Shown here piece by piece: positions 8,244 to 17,693 of a stretch of DNA of 34,175 nucleotides (its first letter is position 1; each line of letters begins with the position of its first letter). The stretch is from positions 5,933-40,107 of the forward strand of contig DYPL01000013.1 of NCBI GenBank assembly GCA_020719945.1, written 5' to 3'. The notes below the pieces were generated by a model that was not told the DNA's origin, made no database searches, and saw nothing but the letters and a program-made list of their open reading frames with translations. Both the position numbers and the translations under genes were made by a program. The DNA comes from Turneriella parva (GTDB taxonomy: Bacteria; Spirochaetota; Leptospiria; Turneriellales; Turneriellaceae).

Positions 8244-9440
8244 ATGAAAAGCTACCCAGTGAGCATACTCAGGCCTGGAATGGCCTTTACCAAAGAAGTC
8301 TATATAGATAAAAATGATATTCTTCTGAAACCAAACGAAGTTCTCAGCGACGCCGATATTGAACGCCTCAATAAATGGAAAATTACAGAAGTCATGTCCG
8401 ACGGGCAGCTCGTAAAGACCAGTACCGAAAAAAAGAGCCACATGTCCAATGCCGAATTAGCGGCCATTCATGAGGTAATCAAAGAACTGCGCAATGCTGT
8501 GAAATCTGGAGAAGCGTTCCAGGACTATATTTCAAAAGGGGAGAAACTGCTCGAAGGCGCCTACGACAACCTCTCCAAAGAAATAGCCATACAATTGTCC
8601 CCCATTCGTAATCTTGCAGAAGAAGCCGTTACGCTCATAGAGAACAGCCCCCTGCTGCCCATCTTTGCGGCGCCATACCATCGCAGCAATTCGCTGTACC
8701 GCCATACGTTAATGACCTCCTTTTACACTGCGCTCTTAGGCAACGCACTGGGACTGTCCTCTCCCCGCAATATTGAAGTGGTGACAGCAACTCTGCTCAT
8801 GGATGTCGGTATGAGACGCGTTCCAAAAGAAATCCTCGAAAAAGATACCCGCCTTACAGATTCTGAAAGGCAGCAATTGCAGGCACATCCTCTTGTGGCC
8901 TACCAGCTCCTTACGCAAACGGCAAAAATAAAAAATCAGCTGGCCCTAGTCGCGCTGGAGCACCACGAACATTTTGATGGCAGCGGATACCCGCGAAAAA
9001 TCAAAGGGGAAAATATGTCCGAAGGATCGCGCATAGCGGCGATCGCGGATTCTTACTGCGCTCTGATGGAATCAAAATCCTATAAAAAAAGTAAAAGCCC
9101 ATACGAGGCCATGAAAGAACTTATTTCTCTGGGCATATACCGCTACGATCCTAAAATGCTCAAAGAGTTCTTAAACCGACTTTCCATTTATCCCATCGGT
9201 TCGCTCGTGAAACTATCGGACGAATCTCTTGGCGTGGTAGTAGGCCCATCTGCGGGAAAACCCATGCGCCCTATTATTCTGCTGCTGAGGACTGCCAAAG
9301 GAGCCAAACCGGTAGAACCAGCCTTTGTCCATCTTTTGCACAACATGGATAAGTACATTGTATCCTCGCACAATTCAGAAGAACTCGGCATGAACCTTAC
9401 TGCCGAGCTGCTCGGAGAAATTGAGCGGATGAAAACATAA
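8244..9440 (+). CDS. HD-GYP domain protein with degenerate HD motif
   Basis: A 398-residue protein (ATG at 8244; a GTG at 8229 is possible) with an N-terminal region of the kind preceding many HD-GYP domains (1-125) and an HD-GYP domain from about 140 to 315. HD-GYP enzymes degrade cyclic di-GMP. Most metal ligands are present: His154, Asp187, His215, His240-His241 of HHEHFDGSGYP and Asp268 of ADSY. The hallmark HDIGK, however, reads MDVGM, so the HD histidine and the motif lysine are both methionine. The GYP signature is intact. It may be a c-di-GMP sensor rather than an enzyme, or use altered metal binding. A small beta domain follows (325-375). Its coupling to the FlhB-like gene suggests a link between c-di-GMP and flagellar export. 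Confidence 0.85.
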   Translation: MKSYPVSILRPGMAFTKEVYIDKNDILLKPNEVLSDADIERLNKWKITEVMSDGQLVKTSTEKKSHMSNAELAAIHEVIKELRNAVKSGEAFQDYISKGEKLLEGAYDNLSKEIAIQLSPIRNLAEEAVTLIENSPLLPIFAAPYHRSNSLYRHTLMTSFYTALLGNALGLSSPRNIEVVTATLLMDVGMRRVPKEILEKDTRLTDSERQQLQAHPLVAYQLLTQTAKIKNQLALVALEHHEHFDGSGYPRKIKGENMSEGSRIAAIADSYCALMESKSYKKSKSPYEAMKELISLGIYRYDPKMLKEFLNRLSIYPIGSLVKLSDESLGVVVGPSAGKPMRPIILLLRTAKGAKPVEPAFVHLLHNMDKYIVSSHNSEELGMNLTAELLGEIERMKT

Positions 9441-9493
9441 TTACAGGGACTTTTTCATAGGTTACTTAAGTCAACTATGAATGCGAAGTTTGC

Positions 9494-11212
9494 CTAATAT
9501 TTCATGAGAACGTACCCTTGGTACACGGAGGATCGGTTGCCCGCCATGTCCACGGAGCGAATCCATATATGGTGCAATCTGCCCTGCTGCGATCCATTTA
9601 AACCCGTATTCATGAGAAATGCTTTTCTATCGTAATCGTAGCGAACACCCAGTATATATTTGTCTTTTTCTGAGAGCTCTGCCCCATCCAGATACACTTC
9701 AAAACTGTTGGGGTCAATTCCAGATCCGGTTTCGGAAATGCCAAGCTCAAACAACTTTTGCTCCAGTGGACCATTCAAGGTTACCTGCCACATTTTGGGA
9801 GCCGAATTATCCTGCGCGAGATACACGCGCACAGACGAAGAAACCTCTGCTGCATAAGCTTTTCTCGCTTTGTTATACCACACATCGCTTACCGGTGTGC
9901 CCCCGACATGGTACAATGTAATTTTTTTGCTGTATGGATGAGCAATAAAGATCACAGCTGGTTGAACTTTGCCGTTGCCCGCATAGCGAATATGATAAAG
10001 GGAGCTTTTGGCGGTCAATGCTTTTGTCGATTTAGCCTTGCCTGCTGTTGCCGAAAGAAAATGCGGGGCAGACAATTTGGGCGTTTCTATCTGAAGCCCC
10101 TTGTAATTTCTTGAGTATGCCTTTCCCGCTGCTAAATTATACGACTGTTTTGCCGCTAAAACATTTTGCCCCAGACCCTTTTTAAGGCGCACATTTGCAA
10201 TCGCAGAATTTCCATAGGCATCGCTCAACTGAACGCGCACGGTTTTGGTTTCGCCCTCTTTCCAGGGAGATGTATCTATCCAGCCATTGTTTTCATGATA
10301 GCGAACAAACGAAGGAATTGTTGCTTTTTCGGGCCAGTAAATATTGTATGTATAACGCGTCGGGGAAAACGACGTATAGTTGGAATCGTAAACCCAGCGA
10401 TTCATCCAGCCTTCAGTAGAGGCAATGCTCTGAAAATTGTATTCAAATATTTTGGAGTTTTCCAGAAAAAGAAATATTTCTGCGAAGCCGATTCTGTTCA
10501 CGGCCCGGGCGTTATCGTACCCCTGCACCTTTACGGCTGTTTTGCCATCGACAAGAATAGTCTCGGGGCATTCGTACACTCGAACCACGCCAGACCTTCC
10601 CGTCGCTTTTAGACCGCAGGCCTGCACTGTTCCATCGTTTACCATTTTTTTTTCTGGCGTAAAAATGCGCACATACTCGAGAATGGGAATATCGCGATCA
10701 CTGAACTCAAGAAACGACGGCTGCAACAGATTGTGAAACAGCCCATTCCCTTCTTTTACTTCCACGTGCAGATGGGGCAGGCCTATGCCTGCCTCGCCAG
10801 CCCTTGCAATAATATCGCCTTTTTTATACTGAACATATTTTTCCGGAAATCTGATAAAAAATTTTTCATTTCCCATCAGATTCAGCAGTTGCCAGGATGC
10901 CTCCAGATCTTTATCTTCTGCCAGAGAATCAAGATGGCCAAGCACAGTCGTGTACTTTTCGTGCGCAAAATACAGTGCACGACCAAATCCGTAGCGCTGA
11001 CCAGATCCATGGATAGCAGCGACATATCCATTTTCTGGCGCAAATACGGCGATGCCGTTTACGCCATACGTCCGGAAATCCACTCCCTTGTGCAGATGGC
11101 TGTTTCGGTATTCCAGAAAGCTCCCGCTCACCCGGAGTTCTGCATCCATGGTATGGTGAAAAGGAGCAGCATAGACAGTGGCGACGAAAAAGAATAGAAC
11201 GGTCCGGAACAT
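9494..11212 (-). CDS. Exported M23 (LytM-type) peptidase-like protein
   Basis: A 572-residue protein with a signal peptide (cleavage near VYAA, residue 16) and an N-terminal M23 metallopeptidase domain at about 25-155. The zinc-binding pattern is visible: HKGVDF (His42, Asp46) and the HxH of LPHLHVEV near 147. M23 enzymes cut peptidoglycan cross-bridges. The domain contains a roughly 30-residue insertion (about 100-130) before KKGDIIARAGEAG. The remaining 400 residues form beta-rich domains that look Ig-like, with DNSAPKMWQVTLNG and a terminal SVDMAGNRSSVYQGY segment. This resembles spirochaete M23 proteins with C-terminal beta domains. No SD is seen before the ATG. It is divergent from the phosphatase gene and convergent with the HD-GYP gene. 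Confidence 0.85.
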   Translation of the reverse strand: MFRTVLFFFVATVYAAPFHHTMDAELRVSGSFLEYRNSHLHKGVDFRTYGVNGIAVFAPENGYVAAIHGSGQRYGFGRALYFAHEKYTTVLGHLDSLAEDKDLEASWQLLNLMGNEKFFIRFPEKYVQYKKGDIIARAGEAGIGLPHLHVEVKEGNGLFHNLLQPSFLEFSDRDIPILEYVRIFTPEKKMVNDGTVQACGLKATGRSGVVRVYECPETILVDGKTAVKVQGYDNARAVNRIGFAEIFLFLENSKIFEYNFQSIASTEGWMNRWVYDSNYTSFSPTRYTYNIYWPEKATIPSFVRYHENNGWIDTSPWKEGETKTVRVQLSDAYGNSAIANVRLKKGLGQNVLAAKQSYNLAAGKAYSRNYKGLQIETPKLSAPHFLSATAGKAKSTKALTAKSSLYHIRYAGNGKVQPAVIFIAHPYSKKITLYHVGGTPVSDVWYNKARKAYAAEVSSSVRVYLAQDNSAPKMWQVTLNGPLEQKLFELGISETGSGIDPNSFEVYLDGAELSEKDKYILGVRYDYDRKAFLMNTGLNGSQQGRLHHIWIRSVDMAGNRSSVYQGYVLMKY

Positions 11213-11289
11213 GGTGCATTATCGGGCATAATTCCGTTCGCCTAAAACAAAACGGCTTGACAGTCAGGCCGCAGAGCGCATCGCAAGGT

Positions 11290-13050
11290 ATGCCTGCGGA
11301 TACAAAGTTCCTGAGTCTGGTCAACATGACGACAGTGCTCAACTCTGAGCTGAATATATACCAACTTCTCCCGCTCATTATGATGTACAGCAAGGATATC
11401 CTGCGGGCAGAGGCATCTTCCCTGTTTCTTCTGGACGAGAAAGAAGAATATCTCTATTGCGAAGTGGCCATGGGCGAAAAAGGCGATATTATTCAACAAT
11501 ATCTGCGACTCCCCCTCGGCAGTGGCATAGCAGGATGGGTAGCCAGCCATAGAAAATCTCTGCTCATTCCCAATGCCTACGAAGATACCCGCTTTAACCC
11601 AGAGTACGACAAAAAATCCAGCTTTCGCACGAAATCTTTAATTTGCGTGCCCCTCTTTGTTAAAGACAAATTGATTGGCACGTTAGAAGTTCTCAATCAA
11701 ATAGATGGTGGCGCTTTTGAACAAGACGATTTGGAAATACTCTCTGTGCTTGCAGACTCCGCAGCTGTAGCCATCGAAAATGCAAGGCTCACCGAAGGTT
11801 TGCGCAAGCGCGTTCTGGAGCTATCTCTGCTCTACGAATTTGAACAGATTCTTCTCACGCGCGCATCGTTATCCGATATCAGCGACTGGCTGCTCCACAA
11901 AACGCTGGAACACATGGAAGCCAAGTCTGGCACCATATACCGCTTTAACGAAGAGACACAGGTTTTGACAATTTTAGCTGCCCAGGGAATCCCCAAAGAA
12001 GAGCAGGCTAAAATTTTCGTGCTGCCGGGAAAAGGAATAGCTGGCTGGGTTGCTCAAAACCGCCAGCCTTTACTGGTTCCCAATCTGGAACTCGATCCGC
12101 GCTACGATAAAAATGCAAAATTCAAATTTGAATCCAATTCTCTCATTTCTGCTCCCATCCTTTCTAAAGAAAGGCTTCTTGGGGTAATCAGTATTAACGA
12201 CAAATACTCTGGCTATGCATTTACTCCGCACGATCTAACCATTCTTGAAACTATTGCCGGCAGGCTGGCCTCGACTCTCTCCAATTATGAACTGTTTCAG
12301 ACGGTAACCAGGGACCGCCAGGAAAAAAAGCGCGCCGCCGACCTCATGAAACAGGTGCTGCCAGAGACTATTCCTCCGCGCAATGGACTCAAAATACGCA
12401 CTGGCTATTTCCCGCTTGAAAACATTGGCGGAGACTTTTATCATATTTACAGCATTGAACCTCATCTCACGGGAATTCTTCTCGCAGATGTTACCGGCCA
12501 CGGAATATCGGCGGCTCTGCTGTCTATCATGATACACACTATTCTGCAAAGTTATGCAAGGGAACTGTTCCTCGAACCAGGCAAACTCCTCACAATTCTA
12601 AATGCCGATCTGCACAATCGCATGCGAGACAATTTTGTCACTGTATTTTATGCTCTCATAGACACGCAGAAAAATTCCATCACGTTTGCCAACGGTGGCC
12701 ATTCCGCAGCGCTCGTCGTCCGCGACAATAACGCCCACGATGTAGAAGATCTGACAGCCAAAGGAAAGCTGCTCGGTTTTTTGCCATCTCTCGTATTTGA
12801 ACAAAACGAAACAGTCTTTGAGCCGGGCGACCGACTGTTTCTCTATACGGATGGCCTGCTAGAACTTGCCTACGACAACCGGAGCTGTCTTTTGCCGGAA
12901 CCATCTTTGCGATCCATTTTATCAGAAACGGCGGAAGACTATTCTTCTGATCTTCCAAAGACAATTCTTGAGAAAGTGAAATTCAACTGCCCCCATGCAT
13001 TTTTTGACGACGATATCAGTATATTAATTGTAGACCGACATGATAGATAG
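11290..13050 (+). CDS. GAF-GAF-PP2C (SpoIIE/RsbU-type) serine phosphatase
   Basis: The protein has 586 residues from the ATG at 11290; a TTG at 11257 would add 11. Two GAF sensor domains (about 15-170 and 185-340) share the signature GSGIAGWVA / GKGIAGWVA with ESNSLISAPI-type strands. A short linker containing MKQVLPE leads to a PP2C-type phosphatase domain (about 365-583). The metal-binding acidic residues are in GGDFY, ADVTGHG and LYTDG. Such proteins dephosphorylate anti-sigma-factor antagonists or similar partners in response to a small-molecule or redox signal. No anti-sigma partner lies nearby. The gene overlaps pcrA by 11 bases, so the two are probably in one transcript. Confidence 0.88.
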   Translation: MPADTKFLSLVNMTTVLNSELNIYQLLPLIMMYSKDILRAEASSLFLLDEKEEYLYCEVAMGEKGDIIQQYLRLPLGSGIAGWVASHRKSLLIPNAYEDTRFNPEYDKKSSFRTKSLICVPLFVKDKLIGTLEVLNQIDGGAFEQDDLEILSVLADSAAVAIENARLTEGLRKRVLELSLLYEFEQILLTRASLSDISDWLLHKTLEHMEAKSGTIYRFNEETQVLTILAAQGIPKEEQAKIFVLPGKGIAGWVAQNRQPLLVPNLELDPRYDKNAKFKFESNSLISAPILSKERLLGVISINDKYSGYAFTPHDLTILETIAGRLASTLSNYELFQTVTRDRQEKKRAADLMKQVLPETIPPRNGLKIRTGYFPLENIGGDFYHIYSIEPHLTGILLADVTGHGISAALLSIMIHTILQSYARELFLEPGKLLTILNADLHNRMRDNFVTVFYALIDTQKNSITFANGGHSAALVVRDNNAHDVEDLTAKGKLLGFLPSLVFEQNETVFEPGDRLFLYTDGLLELAYDNRSCLLPEPSLRSILSETAEDYSSDLPKTILEKVKFNCPHAFFDDDISILIVDRHDR

Positions 13051-15244
13051 CACGAGAGATTTTACGAAAGGACTTAACGAATCGCAAAAAGCAGCTGTTG
13101 AACAGACAGATGGCCCCCTTCTGATTCTGGCCGGAGCTGGATCAGGAAAGACAAAAACTATTGTCCACAGAATAGCTAATTTAATATCCTTGGGTGTACC
13201 CCCACAAAAAATTATCGCAGTTACGTTTACGAACAAGGCAGCCAAAGAAATGCGCGACCGCACGTTTTCGCTGGTGGGAGATCCTGCTCATGGAGTTCTA
13301 TTGCGCACCTTTCATGCACTTGGGTTGTATCTGCTGCGCCGCTACCACAAGCATCTCGATTATCCACCTGAGTTTACCATATGGGATGAATCTGACAGCC
13401 GGGGCGTTATCGAGAAAATTCTGGAAACAAATTTTCCTTCCATTAACAAATTTTCTAAAACCGAAATCCGTTATTTCAATAATACGATCGCATCGTGGAA
13501 AGACAATCTGATTAGACCAGAAGACGTTCCAGACATGATAGACCTGGATCTTTTGGAAGGTGGAGATATTATGGTGCAACTCTACGAGCAATACGAGCAA
13601 ACAAAGAGAAAATCCATTGCCTTTGATTTTGCTGACCTACTCTACCAGACTGTTCTGATTTTAGAGAGGAGCGAAAGACTTCTTTCTGATTTGCATAGAA
13701 TATACCATTACTTTCTGGTCGACGAATACCAGGATACCAACAAGGCACAGTATACTCTGATTCAACTGCTGTCAAAAAAAACGAGAAACCTGTGCGTAGT
13801 AGGAGACGACGACCAAGCGATATATGGATGGCGCGGAGCCGACGTGCAGAATATTTTGAGTTTTAAGGCTGATTTTCCAGAAGCTGTTATAATTAAACTC
13901 GAGGAAAACTATCGATCCACGCAGAACATTCTCACTCTTTCTAACAACGTCATTCGCAACAACACTCAGCGAATGGAAAAGGTATTATTCTCTAACCTGG
14001 GCGATGGGGAACTCCCGCTGCTGCGCATTTTCCCGGACGATGAAACCGAAGCAAGGAAAACAGCGAGAGCTGCCACAGCTTTGGCCAAAACAATTAAGCC
14101 ATCAGAAATTGTCATTTTATACCGGACAAACGCACAGTCTCGCCTGTTTGAAGAAGCACTTCGCAGAGAAGGCCAGCCTTACAAAATTCACGGCTCTACA
14201 GGTTTTTTTGACAGGCGCGAAATTAAAGACCTTCTCGCCTATATTTCTTTTCTCGTAAATCCTTATGACAGAGTTGCATTTTTCAGAATAATCAATACTC
14301 CATCGCGGGGTATTGGTCCAAAGTCTGTGGAAAATATTTTAGACTATGCTAATTCACAGAATGAAAATTTTAACTTTCTGGAATTTCTGAATGCGGATAA
14401 ATCGGCTGCAGGCTTAAGCGACAAGGCATCTGCGAGTATGGCAGAAATCTATTCCTGGTTAAAGCCTGTTTCCGACAAAATAAAAAACCCGGTTGATATG
14501 TCTTTGTTTTTTGAAGACCTTCTAAGAAAATCGGGTCTCAAGGCAATGTACAAAGAGGAAGATAAGCTCATGAAAACGGAGCGCATTGCCTCTATCGAGG
14601 AACTAAAAAATTCCATGGTGCAGTTTCAGTCCGACAATCCTTCCGGAACCGTTGCCGACTATATTCAAGATATTTCCCTTTTCACTTCTACAACAGAGAC
14701 AGGGGATGACGAAAATTCTATTACACTGATGACGGTGCACAATTCCAAGGGTCTTGAGTTTGACACCGTGTTTTTGACCGGTCTGGAAGAAGACAACTTT
14801 CCGCACGTTCTCGCCAAGAATTCGGGGTCTGTAGACGAAGAGCGCAGATTGTTTTATGTGGCCGTAACGCGTGCCAAAAAACGGCTCGTTTTATCGCGAG
14901 CAGAACGCCGCATGGTGTTCGGCATATACAGGTCACAAATGCCATCCCGCTTTCTGGATGAGGCAGGAGAAAAAAATTATCGAGTGGAAGGAGGTACGCC
15001 CACCACCTATCTGGAACGACACGACGCTGCCATCACAGAAAGTTTTCGAAACACCATCTCTTCTAAAATTCCACGCATACAGACAGATTTTAAATCTGGC
15101 GATAAAGTAAAACACCCAAATTTTGGAACGGGGAAAGTCCTTACACTGGAAGGCGGCGGCGACGCTCAAAAAATTTCCATCTATTTCAGCGACGGTAAAA
15201 CGCGAAAATTTATTCTGCGTTACACCCAGCTTGAAAAGTTGTAA
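13040..15244 (+). CDS. pcrA: UvrD/PcrA-type ATP-dependent DNA helicase
   Basis: A 734-residue superfamily 1A helicase that unwinds DNA 3'-5' in repair and replication restart. Walker A is GAGSGKT (32-38), the Walker B motif is DEYQDTN (228-234), motif III is GDDDQAIYGWRGA (255-267), and motif VI contains VAVTRAKKRL near residue 610. Motif V is TVHNSKGLEFD. The C-terminus (about 685-734) has the small beta domain, GDKVKHPNFGTGKVL, which in PcrA/UvrD binds RNA polymerase or partners. The length is typical. The start overlaps the end of the phosphatase gene and has no SD of its own, which suggests coupled translation. PcrA and UvrD cannot be told apart by sequence alone; the symbol is by similarity. 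Confidence 0.95.
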   Translation: MIDSTRDFTKGLNESQKAAVEQTDGPLLILAGAGSGKTKTIVHRIANLISLGVPPQKIIAVTFTNKAAKEMRDRTFSLVGDPAHGVLLRTFHALGLYLLRRYHKHLDYPPEFTIWDESDSRGVIEKILETNFPSINKFSKTEIRYFNNTIASWKDNLIRPEDVPDMIDLDLLEGGDIMVQLYEQYEQTKRKSIAFDFADLLYQTVLILERSERLLSDLHRIYHYFLVDEYQDTNKAQYTLIQLLSKKTRNLCVVGDDDQAIYGWRGADVQNILSFKADFPEAVIIKLEENYRSTQNILTLSNNVIRNNTQRMEKVLFSNLGDGELPLLRIFPDDETEARKTARAATALAKTIKPSEIVILYRTNAQSRLFEEALRREGQPYKIHGSTGFFDRREIKDLLAYISFLVNPYDRVAFFRIINTPSRGIGPKSVENILDYANSQNENFNFLEFLNADKSAAGLSDKASASMAEIYSWLKPVSDKIKNPVDMSLFFEDLLRKSGLKAMYKEEDKLMKTERIASIEELKNSMVQFQSDNPSGTVADYIQDISLFTSTTETGDDENSITLMTVHNSKGLEFDTVFLTGLEEDNFPHVLAKNSGSVDEERRLFYVAVTRAKKRLVLSRAERRMVFGIYRSQMPSRFLDEAGEKNYRVEGGTPTTYLERHDAAITESFRNTISSKIPRIQTDFKSGDKVKHPNFGTGKVLTLEGGGDAQKISIYFSDGKTRKFILRYTQLEKL

Positions 15245-15260
15245 GGGAACGCCACTGTTA

Positions 15261-15528
15261 CGCAGTAGACGAAGTAGCCTGTCGAAGGGTTAGATGATCG
15301 ACATCCATGGCGGCTGGAAACGACCGCACACGAAAAGTATATTTTTCTACAGAATTAAATGTCTCTGTTTAATAAGAACAAAAAGCGCACCGCCTGTAAA
15401 TGCTCAAAGAGTCTGCAGTCTCTTTGGCTGTAAAATAATCGTTTCCGGGAAAGAATCCATGCGCCCTTCGGCTCACTTCGGATACTTAACTTCGTCCACT
15501 TCGTGTCAGTGCAAGTCGCTCAGGGCAG
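15261..15528. repeat. Gap between pcrA and thrS with inverted CTTCG-rich repeats, no gene
   Basis: The gap 15245-15586 (342 bases) shows no convincing ORF. Two short related segments lie in opposite orientation: 15261-15290 (reverse complement AACCCTTCGACAGGCTACTT...) and 15461-15528 (GCGCCCTTCGGCTCACTTCG...CGCTCAGGGC). They share CCCTTCG-GCT-ACTTCG and ACTTCGTC. The second segment itself has inverted GCCCT/AGGGC ends. This resembles dispersed intergenic repeats or the ends of a small non-coding element (MITE-like). The thrS promoter or leader must also lie here; no T-box-like structure was recognised. Confidence 0.45.
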
Positions 15529-15586
15529 GAATAGCAGCGCTCCCATAGAATGCTTGCAGCGTTGAATCCATCTTCCATATGGGCTT

Positions 15587-17500
15587 ATGATCGTCCTCAC
15601 TCTTCCCGATGGAAAACAACTAAACGCAGAAGTTTCGCAAACCTATTCGGATGTCATTGCTCAGCATCTTCCTTTTTTAACCAAAAAAGCGCTGGCCGTA
15701 AAAGTAAACGGAGAAGAGTTCGATCTTTCCCGCACGGTAGACCATTCGGGAAATCTGGAGGTACTCACCTTTGACTCTGAAGAAGGGAAAGAGGTCTTCT
15801 GGCATTCCAGTGCGCATGTTCTTGCCCAGGCCGTAAAAAGAATATACCCCAAGGCAGAGCTCACCTTTGGTCCCGTTATCAAAAACGGACCGGGATTTTT
15901 CTATTACGACATATATCTTGAGCATAAAATAAGCGAAGACAATCTTCCTCGGATAGAAGAAGAAATGCAGAAAATTGTACAGGAGAAACTTCCTGTCTCG
16001 CGGGAAGTGTACGAACGCAGCAAAGCCATTGAAGAATTCAAAGCGATGGGCGAAAACTTTAAGGCCCAGATTATTGCAGAAATTCCAGAAGGCCAGACAA
16101 TAAGCGTGTATAAACAGGGCGATTTTCAGGATCTCTGCCGTGGGCCGCATGTTCCCAGCACTGGCAGCCTTGGCCATTTTAAACTCACTGCGATCTCTGG
16201 TGCTTACTGGAAGGGTGACCCTGCTAATCCACAACTGCAGCGCATTTATGGAATTTCGTTTCCGGATAAAAAGCAGCTCACCGCCCATTTAGAATTATTG
16301 GAAGAGGCAAAGCGCCGCGATCACAGAAAAATTGGGAGGGAGCTCGACCTGTTCAGTTTTCAGGAAGAAGGTCCCGGCTTTCCTTTTTACCACAACAAGG
16401 GCTCCATTCTGTTTAATAACCTTGCTGCGTATATTCGGGAACAGTGTACCCAGCGCGGTTACGAAGAAATCAAAACCCCCATTATGCTCTCCGATGAGCT
16501 ATGGGTGCGCTCTGGCCACATGGCCAACTTTAAAGAAAACATGTACTTCTCTACCGTCGATGACCGAGGCTTTGCCATAAAGCCAATGAACTGCCCAGGA
16601 TCGAATCTCGTCTATAAAACCAGAATGAGAAGCTATCGCGACCTTCCGCTTCGACAGGCTGAACTCGGTACCGTGCACCGCCACGAATTATCTGGTGTTT
16701 TGCACGGACTGTTCCGCGTTCGCTCGTTTACGCAGGACGACGCCCATATTTACTGCACGCCAGAGCAGCTCGAAGATGAAATCCAGGGAGCCATTGAATT
16801 TACGACCGATGTCTACAAAAAGTTTGGTTTTAACGAAATAAATACTTTTATTGCTACGCGTCCGGAAAAGGCAATGGGCTCCGATGAAGTCTGGGAAAAA
16901 GCGACCAATGGACTCATTAACGCTCTCACCCGAAGAGGACTTACGTACGGAATTAAGGAAGGCGAAGGAGCCTTCTACGGTCCTAAAATAGAATTTAACG
17001 TGAAAGATTCGATCGGAAGAAACTGGCAGCTTGGAACCATCCAGGTAGACTTTTCTTTACCCGAACGCTTTGAACTGGAGTACATAGCAGAAGACGGAAA
17101 AAAACACCGCCCGGTTATGATACACCGCGCAATTTTTGGATCCCTCGAAAGATTTCTGGGAATTATTATTGAACACTATGAAGGTAAATTTCCTCTCTGG
17201 ATAGCTCCCGTACAGGTTCGCATTTTAACCGTAACACCAGCTCAGGAAGCTTATGCACAAGAGCTTAGGAAAATATTTTTGAACGCCGGAATTCGCAGCG
17301 AAGTAGATACCAGCAACGAAAAAATTGGCTACAAGATTCGCGAATGGACTTCTCAAAAAATCAACTATGCGGTAGTCATTGGCGCCAAAGAAGCAGAAGA
17401 ATCCAAAGTAGCTGTTCGCAAACTTGGGGAACAGGAATCTGAAACCATTTCTGTGGACGAATGTATTTCCCGCCTTCAGTCTGAAATAGCTGAATATTGA
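15587..17500 (+). CDS. thrS: Threonyl-tRNA synthetase
   Basis: A 637-residue class II synthetase that charges tRNA-Thr. Domains in order: TGS (1-62), the N2 editing domain with HSSAH (73-77) and CRGPH (184-188), the catalytic core, and the anticodon-binding domain (about 535-637). The zinc ligands expected in the family are present: Cys336 in MNCPG, His387 in RSFTQDDAHIYC and His513 in MIHRAIFGSLERF. The length is typical and the protein looks fully active, including editing of Ser-tRNA-Thr. No SD is evident before the ATG. infC, a frequent neighbour of thrS elsewhere, is not next to it. Confidence 0.97.
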   Translation: MIVLTLPDGKQLNAEVSQTYSDVIAQHLPFLTKKALAVKVNGEEFDLSRTVDHSGNLEVLTFDSEEGKEVFWHSSAHVLAQAVKRIYPKAELTFGPVIKNGPGFFYYDIYLEHKISEDNLPRIEEEMQKIVQEKLPVSREVYERSKAIEEFKAMGENFKAQIIAEIPEGQTISVYKQGDFQDLCRGPHVPSTGSLGHFKLTAISGAYWKGDPANPQLQRIYGISFPDKKQLTAHLELLEEAKRRDHRKIGRELDLFSFQEEGPGFPFYHNKGSILFNNLAAYIREQCTQRGYEEIKTPIMLSDELWVRSGHMANFKENMYFSTVDDRGFAIKPMNCPGSNLVYKTRMRSYRDLPLRQAELGTVHRHELSGVLHGLFRVRSFTQDDAHIYCTPEQLEDEIQGAIEFTTDVYKKFGFNEINTFIATRPEKAMGSDEVWEKATNGLINALTRRGLTYGIKEGEGAFYGPKIEFNVKDSIGRNWQLGTIQVDFSLPERFELEYIAEDGKKHRPVMIHRAIFGSLERFLGIIIEHYEGKFPLWIAPVQVRILTVTPAQEAYAQELRKIFLNAGIRSEVDTSNEKIGYKIREWTSQKINYAVVIGAKEAEESKVAVRKLGEQESETISVDECISRLQSEIAEY

Positions 17501-17693
17501 AACCTCCGGGCAAGCTGACAAAAGTGAACCCGGATTTCTGGGAGTACCGATACATCGACCCCATTTCTCGTGGAACAAAGAATTTCCGGAACTTTATACC
17601 CTGATCTACGAGCGAATTTTAGAAAAAACAAATCTCTGACCAAACAGGCCAGAATCCTCTTTACAGTAAACAGAAAGTTCGGTTCTTAGCTCC

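Noticed and set aside
17505-17535. TCCGGG...CCCGGA hairpin after thrS
   Set aside because: Six-bp stem with a long loop and no T-tract; not a convincing terminator.
17491-17637. Short ORFs between thrS and the antiporter gene, one starting TTG at the thrS stop (35 residues), another of about 46 codons in a different frame
   Set aside because: They lack a standard start or SD, are very short and stop in conflicting frames. They could be remnants of a decayed gene but cannot be supported.
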